Both the position numbers and the translations under genes were made by a program. The notes below the pieces were generated by a model. It was not told where the DNA came from and searched no databases. It was given only the letters and a program-made list of their open reading frames with translations. A stretch of DNA of 48,483 nucleotides from Streptomyces corynorhini (GTDB lineage: Bacteria; Actinomycetota; Actinomycetes; Streptomycetales; Streptomycetaceae): NCBI RefSeq assembly GCF_003346515.1, contig NZ_QQNA01000084.1:1-48483 (forward strand), read 5' to 3'. Positions 1-9,692 of this stretch are shown one piece after another; positions within the stretch are counted from its first letter, which is position 1; each line of letters opens with the position of its first letter.

Positions 1-352
1 GGTCGGGGCCGGGTGCGAGGCGGTGGGGTCGGGCCGGGTTCAGGGCCGGGTTGGGGGCCGGGTTGGCGGCCGGGTTGCGGGCTGAGTACGAGGCGGTGGG
101 CTCGGGCCGGGGTTCTGGCCCCGGACTCGGGCCGGGGTGCGGGGCTGCGGGACCGGGCCGAGTACGAGGCGGTGGCCTCAGGTACGAGGCGGTGGCCTCG
201 GCTGCGGGACCGGGCCCGGTGCGAGGCGGTGGCCTCAGGTACGCGTTCGGGCCCGGAGTGGCTCGGGCCCCTGCCTCGGGTACGACGCGGAGAGGCGGCT
301 CGGGTACGAGGCGGAGGGGCGGCGGCTCGGGTACGGGCTCGGCGGGCTCGGG
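1..352. repeat. Degenerate tandem GC-rich repeats, no gene seen
   Basis: This stretch lies 3' of the minus-strand gene that ends at 353. It is built from degenerate copies of an 18-base unit, GTACGAGGCGGTGGCCTC, seen near 15, 88, 151, 181 and 217 with a weaker copy near 304. GGGCCGGGTTG-type runs fill the gaps. Long open frames cross it on the plus strand, but they are low-complexity Arg/Gly strings running antisense to the real gene, so I do not call a protein. It may be an expanded 3' intergenic repeat. Confidence 0.6.
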
Positions 353-2197
353 TCAGACGAGCCGTACGGGCTTCTCCGGTCGGACGCCCAGCGACGCCAG
401 CCACGCGCGCAGCGGCTCCGCGTCGCCGTCCTCGACCAGGCTGAGGACCCGGCCGGGCAGCTCGGCGCGGCGTTCGCCGTCGATCAGGAGGGCCGGGCCG
501 TCCAGCCAGTCGAGGCCGGGGGCCGCGCCGGCCGTGTCGACGGCGGAGCAGCAGACCATGGCCGTCACGTGGTCGGCGAGCAGCTCGCGGCCGGTACGGG
601 GCGGCTGGAGGGGGAAGAGGGGCAGCGGGTCGGCGCCCCAGAGCGCGAAGGCGTCTCCGGTGGCCTCGGCCGAGGTCGGCGGGGCCACCGCTTCCTCCCG
701 GGCCAGCTCCGCGCTGATACCGGCGGCCAGCGCGTCGCCGACCTCACCGCCGCCGCCCTCGGGTCCGGCGAGGTGGTCCATGACGCGGGCCAGGTTGGGA
801 CCCGGATCGGGGGTGGATTCGAGGGAGTCCACCGCCCCGGCGAACCCGACGGAACCGACGGAACCGACGGAACCGAGGGGTCCGACGGTGTCGGCGGGCC
901 CGGCGGAGCCCGCGGGCCCCCCGGACCGGCCGGTCCCCGCGGACCGGGCGGCGGGCCGTACCCCCATCCCGTCCAGGACGCGGTGCAGCCGGGCCGCTTC
1001 CGTACGCCACTTACGGTCGACCACCTCTTCCGGATACTGCTGCCAGTCCACCGGGGACCAGTCGGGTCCGGCATCGGCCGGCCCGCCGTGGAAGAGGCGG
1101 GCGGCGAGGAGGGAGGCCGCCTCGTCCACCGCGCCCGGCTCTTCGAGCAGATCGCAGGCGGGGCGCTCGCCGAGCCGGGAGGCGAAGCCCTCCGCGAGGC
1201 GGTCGCGGCGCGACAGCTCGGTGAGGGCGGAGACCACACCGGCGTCCAGCCGGGAAGGCCAGCGGCCCATGCGCCAGGCGGGCAGCGCGACCCGGGTCAG
1301 CAACCGGTCCCACCCCGCGTACGCCAGGCCCACCTGCTCCTGGGCGACGATCCGCAGACCGTAGTCCACCTCCTGGGCGCGCTCGGACGCGGCCGTCGCG
1401 ACCCCGCGCTCCATCAGCGCGGCGTGCTCTCCGCAGGCGCGCAGCAGGACGCGGGCGAGCCGCTCGGGCAGGGCGAGTGCCACGCGGCGTATCGGCCCGG
1501 TGCCGGGACGGGACGTGACCGCGACGGCCGCGTCCAGGCCCCGTACGAGGCGACGGGCCGCGGCTATGTCCGGGTGCGCGGCGGGCCCCGTACCGGCGAC
1601 GACCGGGGCGAGCACGGCGCGCAGCTCGGCGACGCGCATCCACCACAGGAAGGGCGAGCCGATGACGAGGACGGGAGCGGCCACGCCGCCCGCACCCGCA
1701 CCGCGTGCCGGGCCAGGGCGCCGGTACGGGCCGCCCAGCCCGTACCGGCCGCGGCCCGACGCGGAAGGCCGCTTCGCGTGGCCCGGATGCGTACGGTCCT
1801 CCAGCCAGCTGTCGCAGTCCGGCGTCAGGGCTATCGCGGAGGGCGCGGGAACGTCGAGCCGCTCCGCGAGTTCGCGGACCAGCCGGTAGAGATCGGGGGC
1901 GGCCTTCTCGGCCACCGGGACGGTGGGGCTGAGGGCCGGCCTGGCGCGGGCGACCAGAGCGGCCACGGCGGCGGCCAGCAGCAGCACGGCCACGGCGAGG
2001 GCCGTCACACCCCAGCGCGCCGCGTCCCACCCGGCGCCCCGCAGATGCCCCGTACCCCCGCCGACGAGCAGCACCACGGCGGCGGCCGTGGGCAGCAGCG
2101 CCAGGGCCAGCGCCCTGCTGCGCACTCGCAGCACAGCGAGTGCCCGGACACGGGCGCCCTGCGCGCCCATACCCTCACCCATTCCGGAATCGGACAT
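353..2197 (-). CDS. Membrane protein with degenerate M48 peptidase-like domain
   Basis: This encodes about 614 aa. The ATG at 2197 has a GAGGT ribosome site about 6 bases upstream, so I prefer it to the longer frame that opens at 2272. Two hydrophobic helices lie near the N-terminus (about residues 30-50 and 60-82). They are followed by a LVRELAERLDVPAPSA segment like the one that precedes the active site of M48 metalloproteases. Further on, LVIGSPFLWWMRVAELRAVL (about residues 170-190) matches the M48 helix that normally continues as AHELGH, but here it continues APVVAG, so the HExxH zinc site is absent. The C-terminal half is helical and Pro/Gly-rich and I do not recognise it. It sits downstream of purD but a strong hairpin separates the two. 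I infer a catalytically dead membrane protease relative. Its function is unknown. Confidence 0.75.
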   Translation of the reverse strand: MSDSGMGEGMGAQGARVRALAVLRVRSRALALALLPTAAAVVLLVGGGTGHLRGAGWDAARWGVTALAVAVLLLAAAVAALVARARPALSPTVPVAEKAAPDLYRLVRELAERLDVPAPSAIALTPDCDSWLEDRTHPGHAKRPSASGRGRYGLGGPYRRPGPARGAGAGGVAAPVLVIGSPFLWWMRVAELRAVLAPVVAGTGPAAHPDIAAARRLVRGLDAAVAVTSRPGTGPIRRVALALPERLARVLLRACGEHAALMERGVATAASERAQEVDYGLRIVAQEQVGLAYAGWDRLLTRVALPAWRMGRWPSRLDAGVVSALTELSRRDRLAEGFASRLGERPACDLLEEPGAVDEAASLLAARLFHGGPADAGPDWSPVDWQQYPEEVVDRKWRTEAARLHRVLDGMGVRPAARSAGTGRSGGPAGSAGPADTVGPLGSVGSVGSVGFAGAVDSLESTPDPGPNLARVMDHLAGPEGGGGEVGDALAAGISAELAREEAVAPPTSAEATGDAFALWGADPLPLFPLQPPRTGRELLADHVTAMVCCSAVDTAGAAPGLDWLDGPALLIDGERRAELPGRVLSLVEDGDAEPLRAWLASLGVRPEKPVRLV

Positions 2198-2410
2198 GGT
2201 GGACCTCACCCCCTCTGCCGTGCGGCTGCGTTGCTCACTCCCCCACTGTGGCACCCGCCACTGACATCGCAATGCCGGTGGGCCAAGTGCCGGAACGCTT
2301 GGGCCGCACCCTAGTTGGGCCCCGGAGACCCGTCATCCGGATGGCCTATTCGTCACTCGATGGAATGGCTCTGGTCAAAGCTGCTGACGCGACGGCGCTC
2401 GGGGGCTCCG

Positions 2411-2448
2411 GATTCCGATCGGATGCGGATCGGATGCGGATCGGAATC
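2411..2448. promoter_or_regulatory. Inverted repeat with internal direct repeats
   Basis: GATTCCGATC (2411-2420) is mirrored exactly by GATCGGAATC (2439-2448). The 18-base spacer lies within two direct copies of GGATGCGGATC. Another direct repeat, GACGCGCGGAAACG, follows at about 2451-2476. It lies about 210 bases upstream of the minus-strand gene that starts at 2197, inside the 437-base gap after purD. It could be an operator or a transcript hairpin. Apart from this and the terminator at 2544, I see nothing else in the 2198-2634 gap. Confidence 0.35.
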
Positions 2449-2543
2449 AGACGCGCGGAAACGGACGCGCGGAAACGGCGGGGTCATCGGCACAGGCCAT
2501 CGGCAGGAGCGGCGGAGCCGAGGGCAGGGGGGCAGGGCGTACA

Positions 2544-2578
2544 GCTCCGGGCCGGGCGTCGAACGCCCGGCCCGGAGC
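2544..2578 (-). terminator. Strong hairpin terminator after purD
   Basis: A perfect 16-bp stem (GCTCCGGGCCGGGCGT with its complement) closes a CGA loop, 56 bases past the purD stop. There is no T-tract, which is usual for streptomycete terminators. It probably separates purD transcription from the next minus-strand gene and would work in both directions. Confidence 0.8.
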
Positions 2579-2634
2579 CAGATCCTCATGCTGCTGTACC
2601 GGTACGACCGGTATGACGGCGGTACGCGGGTCGG

Positions 2635-3894
<1,260 letters not shown>

Positions 3895-3966
3895 GGGAGG
3901 CAGCCTAGCCCGGACGGGACGGCGCTCCGGCTGCGGGCCTTGGAGGGGACGCCGAAACGCACCTCG

Positions 3967-6207
3967 TCACTCGTTCGTATATTCCTCCACCACGGTCGCG
4001 CCCAGCTCGCGCACGATGAGGTCGTGGCCGGAGAGCGCCGAGTCCACGAGGTCCGGATCGTCCTCTTCCGGAGTGTCGTCCTCCGGCGCCACCGAGTGGT
4101 GCGGCGGGGCGGACCGACTGGGCCCGTGGTCCGGCCGCGACGACGTCTCCGGACGCCCGGAGGCGTGGCCGGAGCCGCCGGGACCGCCGGATGCCCCGGA
4201 GCCCGCGTGGCCGGCGGACTGGCCGCCGCCCTGGCCCGGGGCGGCGGGGGCGAACTGCTGCCCGGCGCCGGAGCCGGACCCTTGGCCCGGCGGGGGGCCG
4301 GAGGGACGGCCGCCGTAGCCGCCGGGGGCCGACCCGGCCGGGGCGCCGCCGTATCCGCCGCCTCCGGAGCCGCCGGAGCCGCCGGGGGCTCCGTAACCGC
4401 CGCCGACCGCTCCCCCTCCGTAACCGCCGCCTCCCGGGGCTCCGCCACCGGCGGCCGGGGGCGGTGCGCTGCCGCCCGACGGGTCGACGATGGCTTCGAT
4501 CTTCCACTGCACGTGGAACTGCTCGGAGAGCGCCTGCTTGAGGACCGCCTCGCTGCCGCTGCTCGTGAAGTTGTCCCGGGCACCAGCGTTGATGAAGCCG
4601 ACCTGGAGCGTCGTGCCGTCGAACCCGGCGACCTGGGCGTTCTGGCTGAGCAGGATCCAGGTGAAGCGGCGGCGGTTCTTCACGGCTTCAAGGATGTCGG
4701 GCCACATGTTCCGTACCTGCCCCGCGCCCTGCGTCATCGCCGGGCTCGCCGCGGCGGCGGCGGGAGCGGCGCCCGGCGGCGGCGCGGCCGGTCCGGCGGC
4801 GGGCGAGACAGGCGGAGCCACGACGGCTGCGGCCTGCGCGTCGTGCGTCTGAGCGGCCTGCGGCGCGGCTTGAGCCGCCTGAGCGGCGGCCTGCGCCGCC
4901 TGAGCCGCCCGCGCCGCCTCGGCCGGTCCCGCGGCGGGGGGCGCGGGCGGCGCCGCGGAAGCGTGCGCGCCGGGCTCCGGCACGTACCCCATGGCGGGGG
5001 CGGGCCCTCCGGCCGAGAACGCGGCCCCGGCGGTCGCGGCACTCGCCGCCGCACCCCGCTCCAGGCGGTCGAGCCGCGCCTGTACGGAACGCTCGTCGTC
5101 GAAGGCCGCGGGCAGCAGGACGCGCGCGCAGATCAGCTCCAGCTGCAGCCGGGGCGAGGTGGCACCCCGCATCTCCGTCAGCCCCGTATTGACGAGATCG
5201 GCCGCCCGGCTCAGCTCGGCCGCGCCGAACACCGACGCCTGGGCGCTCATCCGCTCGACGACATCGGCGGGCGCGTCGAGCAGCCCCTTCTCCCCCGCGT
5301 CGGGCACGGCGGCGAGGATGACGAGGTCGCGCAGCCGCTCCAGAAGATCGGCCACGAACCTCCGCGGATCGTTCCCGCCCTCGATGACCTGATCCACGAT
5401 CTCGAACGCCGCGGCCCCGTCCCCCGCCGCGAACGCGTCCACGACCGCGTCGAGCAGCGAACCGTCCGTATAACCGAGCAGCGCCGTCGCCATGGCGTAC
5501 GTCACACCGTCACCGGCGGTACTCGCCAGCAACTGGTCCATCACGGACATCGAGTCACGCACGGACCCGGCACCGGCCCGGACGACCAGCGGCAGCACTC
5601 CGTCCGCGATCGCCGTGCCCTCCCTCGCGCACACCTCGGCGAGATAGTCGCGCAGGGTCCCCGGCGGCACGAGCCGGAACGGATAGTGGTGCGTACGCGA
5701 CCGGATCGTACCGATGACCTTCTCGGGCTCGGTCGTCGCGAAGATGAACTTGAGGTGCTCCGGCGGCTCCTCGACCACCTTCAGCAGGGCGTTGAACCCC
5801 GCCGAGGTGACCATGTGCGCCTCGTCGATGATGTAGATCTTGTAACGGCTGCTCGCCGGCCCGAAGAACGCCTTCTCCCGCAGATCACGGGCGTCGTCCA
5901 CGCCACCGTGCGAAGCGGCGTCGATCTCGATGACATCGATCGACCCCGGCCCGTTCCTGGCAAGGTCCTGACAGGACTGGCACTCCCCGCAGGGCGTGGG
6001 CGTGGGCCCCTGCTCACAGTTCAGACAGCGCGCCAGAATGCGCGCACTGGTCGTCTTCCCACAGCCACGCGGCCCGCTGAACAGGTACGCGTGGTTGACC
6101 CGGTTGTTCCGCAGGGCCTGCTGCAGCGGGTCAGTGACATGCTCCTGCCCGATGACCTCGGCGAATGACTCGGGGCGATAACGGCGGTACAGCGCAAGGG
6201 ACGACAC
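3967..6207 (-). CDS. dnaX: DNA polymerase III subunit gamma/tau
   Basis: This is the clamp-loader ATPase of the replicative polymerase. The conserved start of the family, SSLALYRRYRPESFAEVIGQ, begins at the GTG at 6207 (746 aa). An ATG at 6237 is possible. The frame opens as far back as 6276 but would then run into the SRP RNA, so that start is rejected. The protein shows Walker A GPRGCGKTTS, the zinc module with CxxxCxxC (CGECQSC, preceded by CLNC), the Walker B/DExx motif IIDEAH, and the sensor segment FATTEPEKVIGTIRSR. Residues from about 385 onward form a long Ala/Gln/Pro- then Gly-rich linker, with a tau-like domain around EAVKNRRRFTWILLSQNAQV. The extreme C-terminus is acidic. No programmed frameshift site is evident. 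Confidence 0.96.
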   Translation of the reverse strand: MSSLALYRRYRPESFAEVIGQEHVTDPLQQALRNNRVNHAYLFSGPRGCGKTTSARILARCLNCEQGPTPTPCGECQSCQDLARNGPGSIDVIEIDAASHGGVDDARDLREKAFFGPASSRYKIYIIDEAHMVTSAGFNALLKVVEEPPEHLKFIFATTEPEKVIGTIRSRTHHYPFRLVPPGTLRDYLAEVCAREGTAIADGVLPLVVRAGAGSVRDSMSVMDQLLASTAGDGVTYAMATALLGYTDGSLLDAVVDAFAAGDGAAAFEIVDQVIEGGNDPRRFVADLLERLRDLVILAAVPDAGEKGLLDAPADVVERMSAQASVFGAAELSRAADLVNTGLTEMRGATSPRLQLELICARVLLPAAFDDERSVQARLDRLERGAAASAATAGAAFSAGGPAPAMGYVPEPGAHASAAPPAPPAAGPAEAARAAQAAQAAAQAAQAAPQAAQTHDAQAAAVVAPPVSPAAGPAAPPPGAAPAAAAASPAMTQGAGQVRNMWPDILEAVKNRRRFTWILLSQNAQVAGFDGTTLQVGFINAGARDNFTSSGSEAVLKQALSEQFHVQWKIEAIVDPSGGSAPPPAAGGGAPGGGGYGGGAVGGGYGAPGGSGGSGGGGYGGAPAGSAPGGYGGRPSGPPPGQGSGSGAGQQFAPAAPGQGGGQSAGHAGSGASGGPGGSGHASGRPETSSRPDHGPSRSAPPHHSVAPEDDTPEEDDPDLVDSALSGHDLIVRELGATVVEEYTNE

Positions 6208-6263
6208 ACCTACGACGATATCGGCCCCCTCGGACATCGCGCCCGTAAGACCACCCACAACGC

Positions 6264-6358
6264 AAGCGCCCCCCACGCACCCGCCAGAGCCAACCTACCC
6301 TTGCTGCCTTCCGGCCCTGGGGGAGTTCAGTCAGATAGCGCCACGTGAGGGGCTCCGC
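6264..6358 (-). ncRNA. ffs: Signal recognition particle RNA, small bacterial type
   Basis: On the minus strand the core motif CAGGGCCGGAAGGCAGCAAGGG (6303-6324) is the conserved SRP54-binding tetraloop and asymmetric loop of 4.5S RNA. The flanks pair to extend the rod: CCCCTCACG near the 5' end complements CGTGGGGGG near the 3' end. The roughly 95-nt length is typical, but the exact ends are estimated. The RNA targets the ribosome-bound signal recognition particle to the membrane. It is immediately upstream of dnaX in the same direction. Confidence 0.9.
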
Positions 6359-6429
6359 ACACAGTACCCGATCCGGACCCCCCGGAACGACGTCGCGAGC
6401 ACCCCTCGGAGTCTTGTATTGTTTGCGGC

Positions 6430-6517
6430 GGAGGATTCGCCTAGTGGCCTAGGGCGCACGCTTGGAAAGCGTGTTGGGGGCAACCCCTCACGAGTTCGAA
6501 TCTCGTATCCTCCGCCA
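6430..6517 (+). tRNA. tRNA-Ser (anticodon GGA)
   Basis: The acceptor stem GGAGGAT (6430-6436) pairs with ATCCTCC (6507-6513), followed by discriminator G and an encoded CCA. The anticodon arm CACGC-TTGGAAA-GCGTG gives anticodon GGA. A long variable arm (TTGGGGGCAACCCCTCA) and the TTCGAAT T-loop confirm a class II serine tRNA. It is the likely landing site of the adjacent integrated element. Confidence 0.97.
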
Positions 6518-6535
6518 TTGCTCTCACCGGGCAAT

Positions 6536-6577
6536 ACGTCGATGGCCCCCGCAGCTCGCTGCGGGGGCCATCGACGT
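6536..6577 (+). terminator. Strong hairpin terminator after tRNA-Ser
   Basis: A perfect 19-bp stem (ACGTCGATGGCCCCCGCAG with its complement) has a CTCG loop. It begins 18 bases past the CCA end of the tRNA. Confidence 0.85.
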
Positions 6578-6580
6578 TGA

Positions 6581-6602
6581 GGGTTGCAGTTTGGGTTGCA
6601 GT
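6581..6602. repeat. Twin GGGTTGCAGT direct repeats beside the tRNA
   Basis: Two exact copies of GGGTTGCAGT (6581-6590 and 6593-6602) lie just past the tRNA terminator. Short direct repeats like this, next to a tRNA and near an integrase, resemble arm-type integrase binding sites, which is an inference. The rest of 6603-6840 shows no convincing gene. I found no second copy of the tRNA 3' end in the window to mark the other attachment site. Confidence 0.45.
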
Positions 6603-6840
6603 CGTGGTCCCCGCCGATCCGACGCCCGCTGCACGCACTGCGAAGACGATCCCCGCGTGCCATCACCTGCTACGCCCCATGTCGAGCCGAGAGGCACCAC
6701 CCGTGGACTCTGGTGCCATCTGTCCGACCGCTCCACCGATGTGAGGCGCTCAGTCACCCCACGAGACGGTGCGGCGCCGAGTAGCATCATCTGACCGATA
6801 TGACGGGTCATCAAGCACATCAGGGCCATAGGGGTGGAAG

Positions 6841-7779
6841 GTGGCAGTCGAGCCCGTGTCCATGAAGCCAATCAGTCCGGCTGCGTACGGTGCGCTGGAG
6901 GCCGCCCTCAAGCACATCTTCTGGTACAAGAACGACCTGGAGGGCTTCATCCGCCGGTGGGCTAAGGGCCACCCGGAGCTGGTTGCCGGGATCAACTTCT
7001 CCGGGTACAAGTGGCAAACGGCCGAGGACTTCGTAGATCGTCTCCATGCAGATGAGACGCGCTATACGGAGCTTGCTCTACGGCTCATGGTTGAAGTCTC
7101 AGAGATGACCAGCTTCCCCAAGCTGCGGCGACTATCGGACGCCGACTCACTCATAGCCGAGGCGCGGGAAGCCGTTTTCGAGCTGAAAAAGTGCATCGAC
7201 CGCCACCGCGGCCTGATCGCCGACGATGCCAAGTTCGCCAACGACCTCGCGGCTCACCAAGCGGTCACGGACAGCCGGCGCAGCTTCTCCGAGCGGCTGA
7301 GCGAGCTGAAGAGCGAGTTCCTGCGCCTTGAGGCAGAACCCAACCGCCAGAAGGCTGGACGCGAGTTCGAGCCCTTCCTCAACCGGCTGTTCCGCCTGTT
7401 CGACCTGGACCCAAGACTGTCCTACAACCTGCCCTACGAGCAGATCGATGGATCCATCACATACGACACTGACGTCTATGTCGTAGAAGCGAAGTGGCTC
7501 AAGGAACCAGTCGAGGTCCACTACCTCGGTAGCTTCGTCGAGAAGGTGCGGCACAAGACCACGAACACGCTCGGGCTGTACATCAGCGTCCATGGCTTTA
7601 CCAAGGGGGCTAGGGAGCGCTACGCCGATGGCACCTGCTTCATCACGATGGAGGGAGTGGACCTCTTCGTAGTGCTGGATGGCCGCGTCACGCTCGACGA
7701 ACTTCTCAGCCGTAAGAAGAGACATGCCAACGACACCGGAAGCTGCTACTTCCCTGCGTCACTGATTCTGAGCGAGTAG
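6841..7779 (+). CDS. PD-(D/E)XK restriction endonuclease-like protein
   Basis: This encodes 312 aa from a GTG, with an ATG at 6862 as an alternative. The N-terminal half is helical with charged, probably coiled-coil stretches (about residues 95-175). The C-terminal half carries a nuclease-fold signature: GREFEPFLNRLFRLF, then QIDGSI (about residue 202), then YVVEAKW (about 215-221). That is the D...ExK pattern of Mrr/type IV-like restriction nucleases. It has no methylase partner nearby. It sits between the tRNA terminator and the integrase remnant and converges on it. Base composition is less GC-biased than in the neighbours, which fits transfer. A defence role is likely but inferred. Confidence 0.7.
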   Translation: MAVEPVSMKPISPAAYGALEAALKHIFWYKNDLEGFIRRWAKGHPELVAGINFSGYKWQTAEDFVDRLHADETRYTELALRLMVEVSEMTSFPKLRRLSDADSLIAEAREAVFELKKCIDRHRGLIADDAKFANDLAAHQAVTDSRRSFSERLSELKSEFLRLEAEPNRQKAGREFEPFLNRLFRLFDLDPRLSYNLPYEQIDGSITYDTDVYVVEAKWLKEPVEVHYLGSFVEKVRHKTTNTLGLYISVHGFTKGARERYADGTCFITMEGVDLFVVLDGRVTLDELLSRKKRHANDTGSCYFPASLILSE

Positions 7780-7843
7780 CCAGCGCACGAGAGATCGACG
7801 ATGCCGGGCAGATGGCTGCGTCAGCGGGTGACCTGAAACCCAC

Positions 7844-7886
7844 GCGAGGGGGAGGCCGAGGAGCTTCCCCACGGCCTCCCCCTCGC
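7844..7886. terminator. Bidirectional hairpin terminator
   Basis: A perfect 15-bp stem (GCGAGGGGGAGGCCG with its complement) has a 13-base loop. It lies between the convergent nuclease gene (stop 7779) and the integrase remnant (stop 7905). Confidence 0.8.
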
Positions 7887-7904
7887 ACTCGGTGCCTCTC
7901 GCTG

Positions 7905-8445
7905 CTACCGATACCTACTGGCAGGCGGCCCCTCCGGCAGCGGCCAGAGCAGGCTACCGATCTTGTCGGCGGTGTCCGTGAGCACCCGGTTGGTGAGGTG
8001 CTGGTAGCGGCGGCGCATCCGGGCGGACTTGCCGGGCTCCCAGCCCATGATCGCGTCTACGACCGTGTCGGGAACGCCAAGGATTAGCAGGACGGTCGCG
8101 GCCGTGTGGCGGGCGTCGTGGAGGCGGCCCGCGCGCAGACCGGCCGCCTTGAGGAGGTCCTTCCACTTGTGGAAGTCCGTGTTCGGGTTCAGGGGCTCGT
8201 CGATCGGCGAGGTGAAGACGTATCCCTTCTCCGTCCAGAGGTCGCGGGCAAGGGCACGCTCCCGGGCCTGCTCCTCCTTGTGCCGACGGAGTAGATCCAT
8301 CAGCTCGTCCGGGGCGCCGATGGGCCGCGGCCCGGCGCGTGACTTCACGTTCTTGGTCTCGCGCCGGATGTTGACCTTCTGCGGGCAGAAGCCGGGCTTG
8401 CGCCCGCAGCGGTCGCCGCAGCCGTGCTGGTAGCGGGGCCGCAAA
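7905..8445 (-). pseudogene. Tyrosine integrase, C-terminal catalytic fragment
   Basis: About 180 codons match the C-terminal half of actinobacterial site-specific integrases. The zinc-like HGCGDRCGRKPGFCP segment comes first, then KSRAGPRPI, then the catalytic box RLHDARHTAATVLL (HxxR), GWEPGKSARMRRRYQHL (Trp and the nucleophilic Tyr), and a normal C-terminal tail. The SAM-like N-terminal domain and the first catalytic Arg region are missing. Upstream of about 8445 the open frame continues only as antisense of the relaxase fragment, as low-complexity Gly/Val sequence. There is no start codon in homologous sequence. I read it as a broken integrase of an element that inserted at the adjacent tRNA-Ser. 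The 5' boundary is approximate. Confidence 0.8.
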
Positions 8446-9077
8446 CGGCCTCGGCGGACGCGGATGACGCCGAGCTCGAGGTCGCACGCGACATCGCCGC
8501 CACCGCTACCGGCCCCGACGGCAGCGTCCTCGCCGCGCTCGTCGCCGCCCTGCTCTGGGCCGCCATCCTCGCCGCACGCTGGCACGAAGCCAAGGGCCAC
8601 GCCCACCAGGCCGACGCCGCCCGTCGGACCGTCCAGCTCCTTCAGACCGCAGCCGACCAGGCTCTCACCCCCGCGCTCACGGAACTCGCAGCCCGCCCAA
8701 CCAGGGAAGAGACCCGCCGCACCCTGGCCCACGACGTACACGCAGCCGTCCCCGAACACGCCGAACGCATCCTCACCGACCCCACCTGGCCGGCCCTCGC
8801 CACCGTCCTCGTCGACGCCGAAGCCCGTGGCCACCAACCCCACCAGCACCTCAAGGAAGCCGCCGCCAGGCGCGAACTCACCACAGCCCGCCAACCCGCC
8901 CGCGTCCTGATCACCCGCATCCACCACACCAGCCGCAACCCCGCACCCAACCCCCGCGCCGAAGCAGCCCGCCGCCGCACCACCATGCGAACGACCACAG
9001 AGCAGCGGAACACCACCGGCATAGCAACGCCACGCCATGTTCTCCCCAACGACGAACACCAGCACCGCCGTAGGTAG
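8446..9077 (+). pseudogene. Relaxase/mobilisation protein, C-terminal fragment
   Basis: The plus frame from about 8446 reads through LEVARDIAATATGPDGSVL and AAARRTVQLLQTAADQAL to ILTDPTWPALATVLVDAEARGH. This is the helical C-terminal region typical of streptomycete ICE mobilisation relaxases. It ends in an Arg/Thr-rich tail. The nuclease HUH domain that should precede it is absent, and the 5' end abuts the truncated integrase directly. The ATG at 8424 is only the first available Met inside the integrase remnant. I infer a non-functional remnant created by the same deletion that truncated the integrase. Confidence 0.65.
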
Positions 9078-9181
9078 GAGGAGCAAGGAAGACGGACCGG
9101 CTCATGAGCCTCGGCCGACCTGACCAACAGTGGAGGTTGGCTCCTCTGCTCGCCAGGTACACAACGGTTCTGTCCGCCAGA

Positions 9182-9664
9182 TCAGCCTTCGGCGCCGAGG
9201 GCCGTCCCGTTCTCAAGGTAGGCGGTTGCTGATCGCGCACGGGCACCGATCGCCGCGTGGACACGGCGGGCCAGCCGGGGGATGAGCAGCCCGTCGACCT
9301 GTTCGGCCCGGTGGAACGCGAACTGGTCGACTTCCACCCCGTCCAGGACGATCTGGGCTCGCTGGTCAGCCGCGAGGATGCCTCCGTCGAAGACAAACAG
9401 CAACTTGTCGCCCTCGGTCGGGTGAGGTGCCCAGTCTGCGACGAGGAGGCCGCCGATGGGCGGGGTGATGCCGATCTCCTCCTTGACCTCCCGAGCCGCG
9501 CCCTCGCTCGGGGTCTCACCCGGGTGGAGGTAACCGCCGGGGATCTCCCAGCCGGGCTTGTACGTGGGCTTGACCAGGAGCACACCCCCGGCCTCGTCGA
9601 AGAACAGCACCCCGGCGGCGGTGCGGGGCTGGGCTACCGCTTCGTAAGCTCCCGAGTCGCTCAT
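9182..9664 (-). CDS. Nudix hydrolase
   Basis: This encodes 160 aa. The Nudix box GGYLHPGETPSEGAAREVKEEIG is at about residues 43-65 with all the key Gly and Glu residues, so it should be catalytically competent on a nucleoside-diphosphate-linked substrate. The substrate cannot be told from the sequence. The flanking VLLVKPTYKPGWEIPGG is typical of small MutT-like proteins. It starts 28 bases after the stop of the upstream XRE regulator on the same strand, so the two probably share a transcript. Confidence 0.9.
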   Translation of the reverse strand: MSDSGAYEAVAQPRTAAGVLFFDEAGGVLLVKPTYKPGWEIPGGYLHPGETPSEGAAREVKEEIGITPPIGGLLVADWAPHPTEGDKLLFVFDGGILAADQRAQIVLDGVEVDQFAFHRAEQVDGLLIPRLARRVHAAIGARARSATAYLENGTALGAEG

Positions 9665-9692
9665 GGCAACGACTTTAGTCGTCGCACGCGAA

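Noticed and set aside
6208..6276. Longer dnaX start at 6276
   Set aside because: It would begin inside the SRP RNA gene. The family start begins at about 6207.
8446..9086. Minus-strand extension of the integrase frame
   Set aside because: It is antisense to the relaxase fragment and is low-complexity Gly/Val sequence, not integrase-like.
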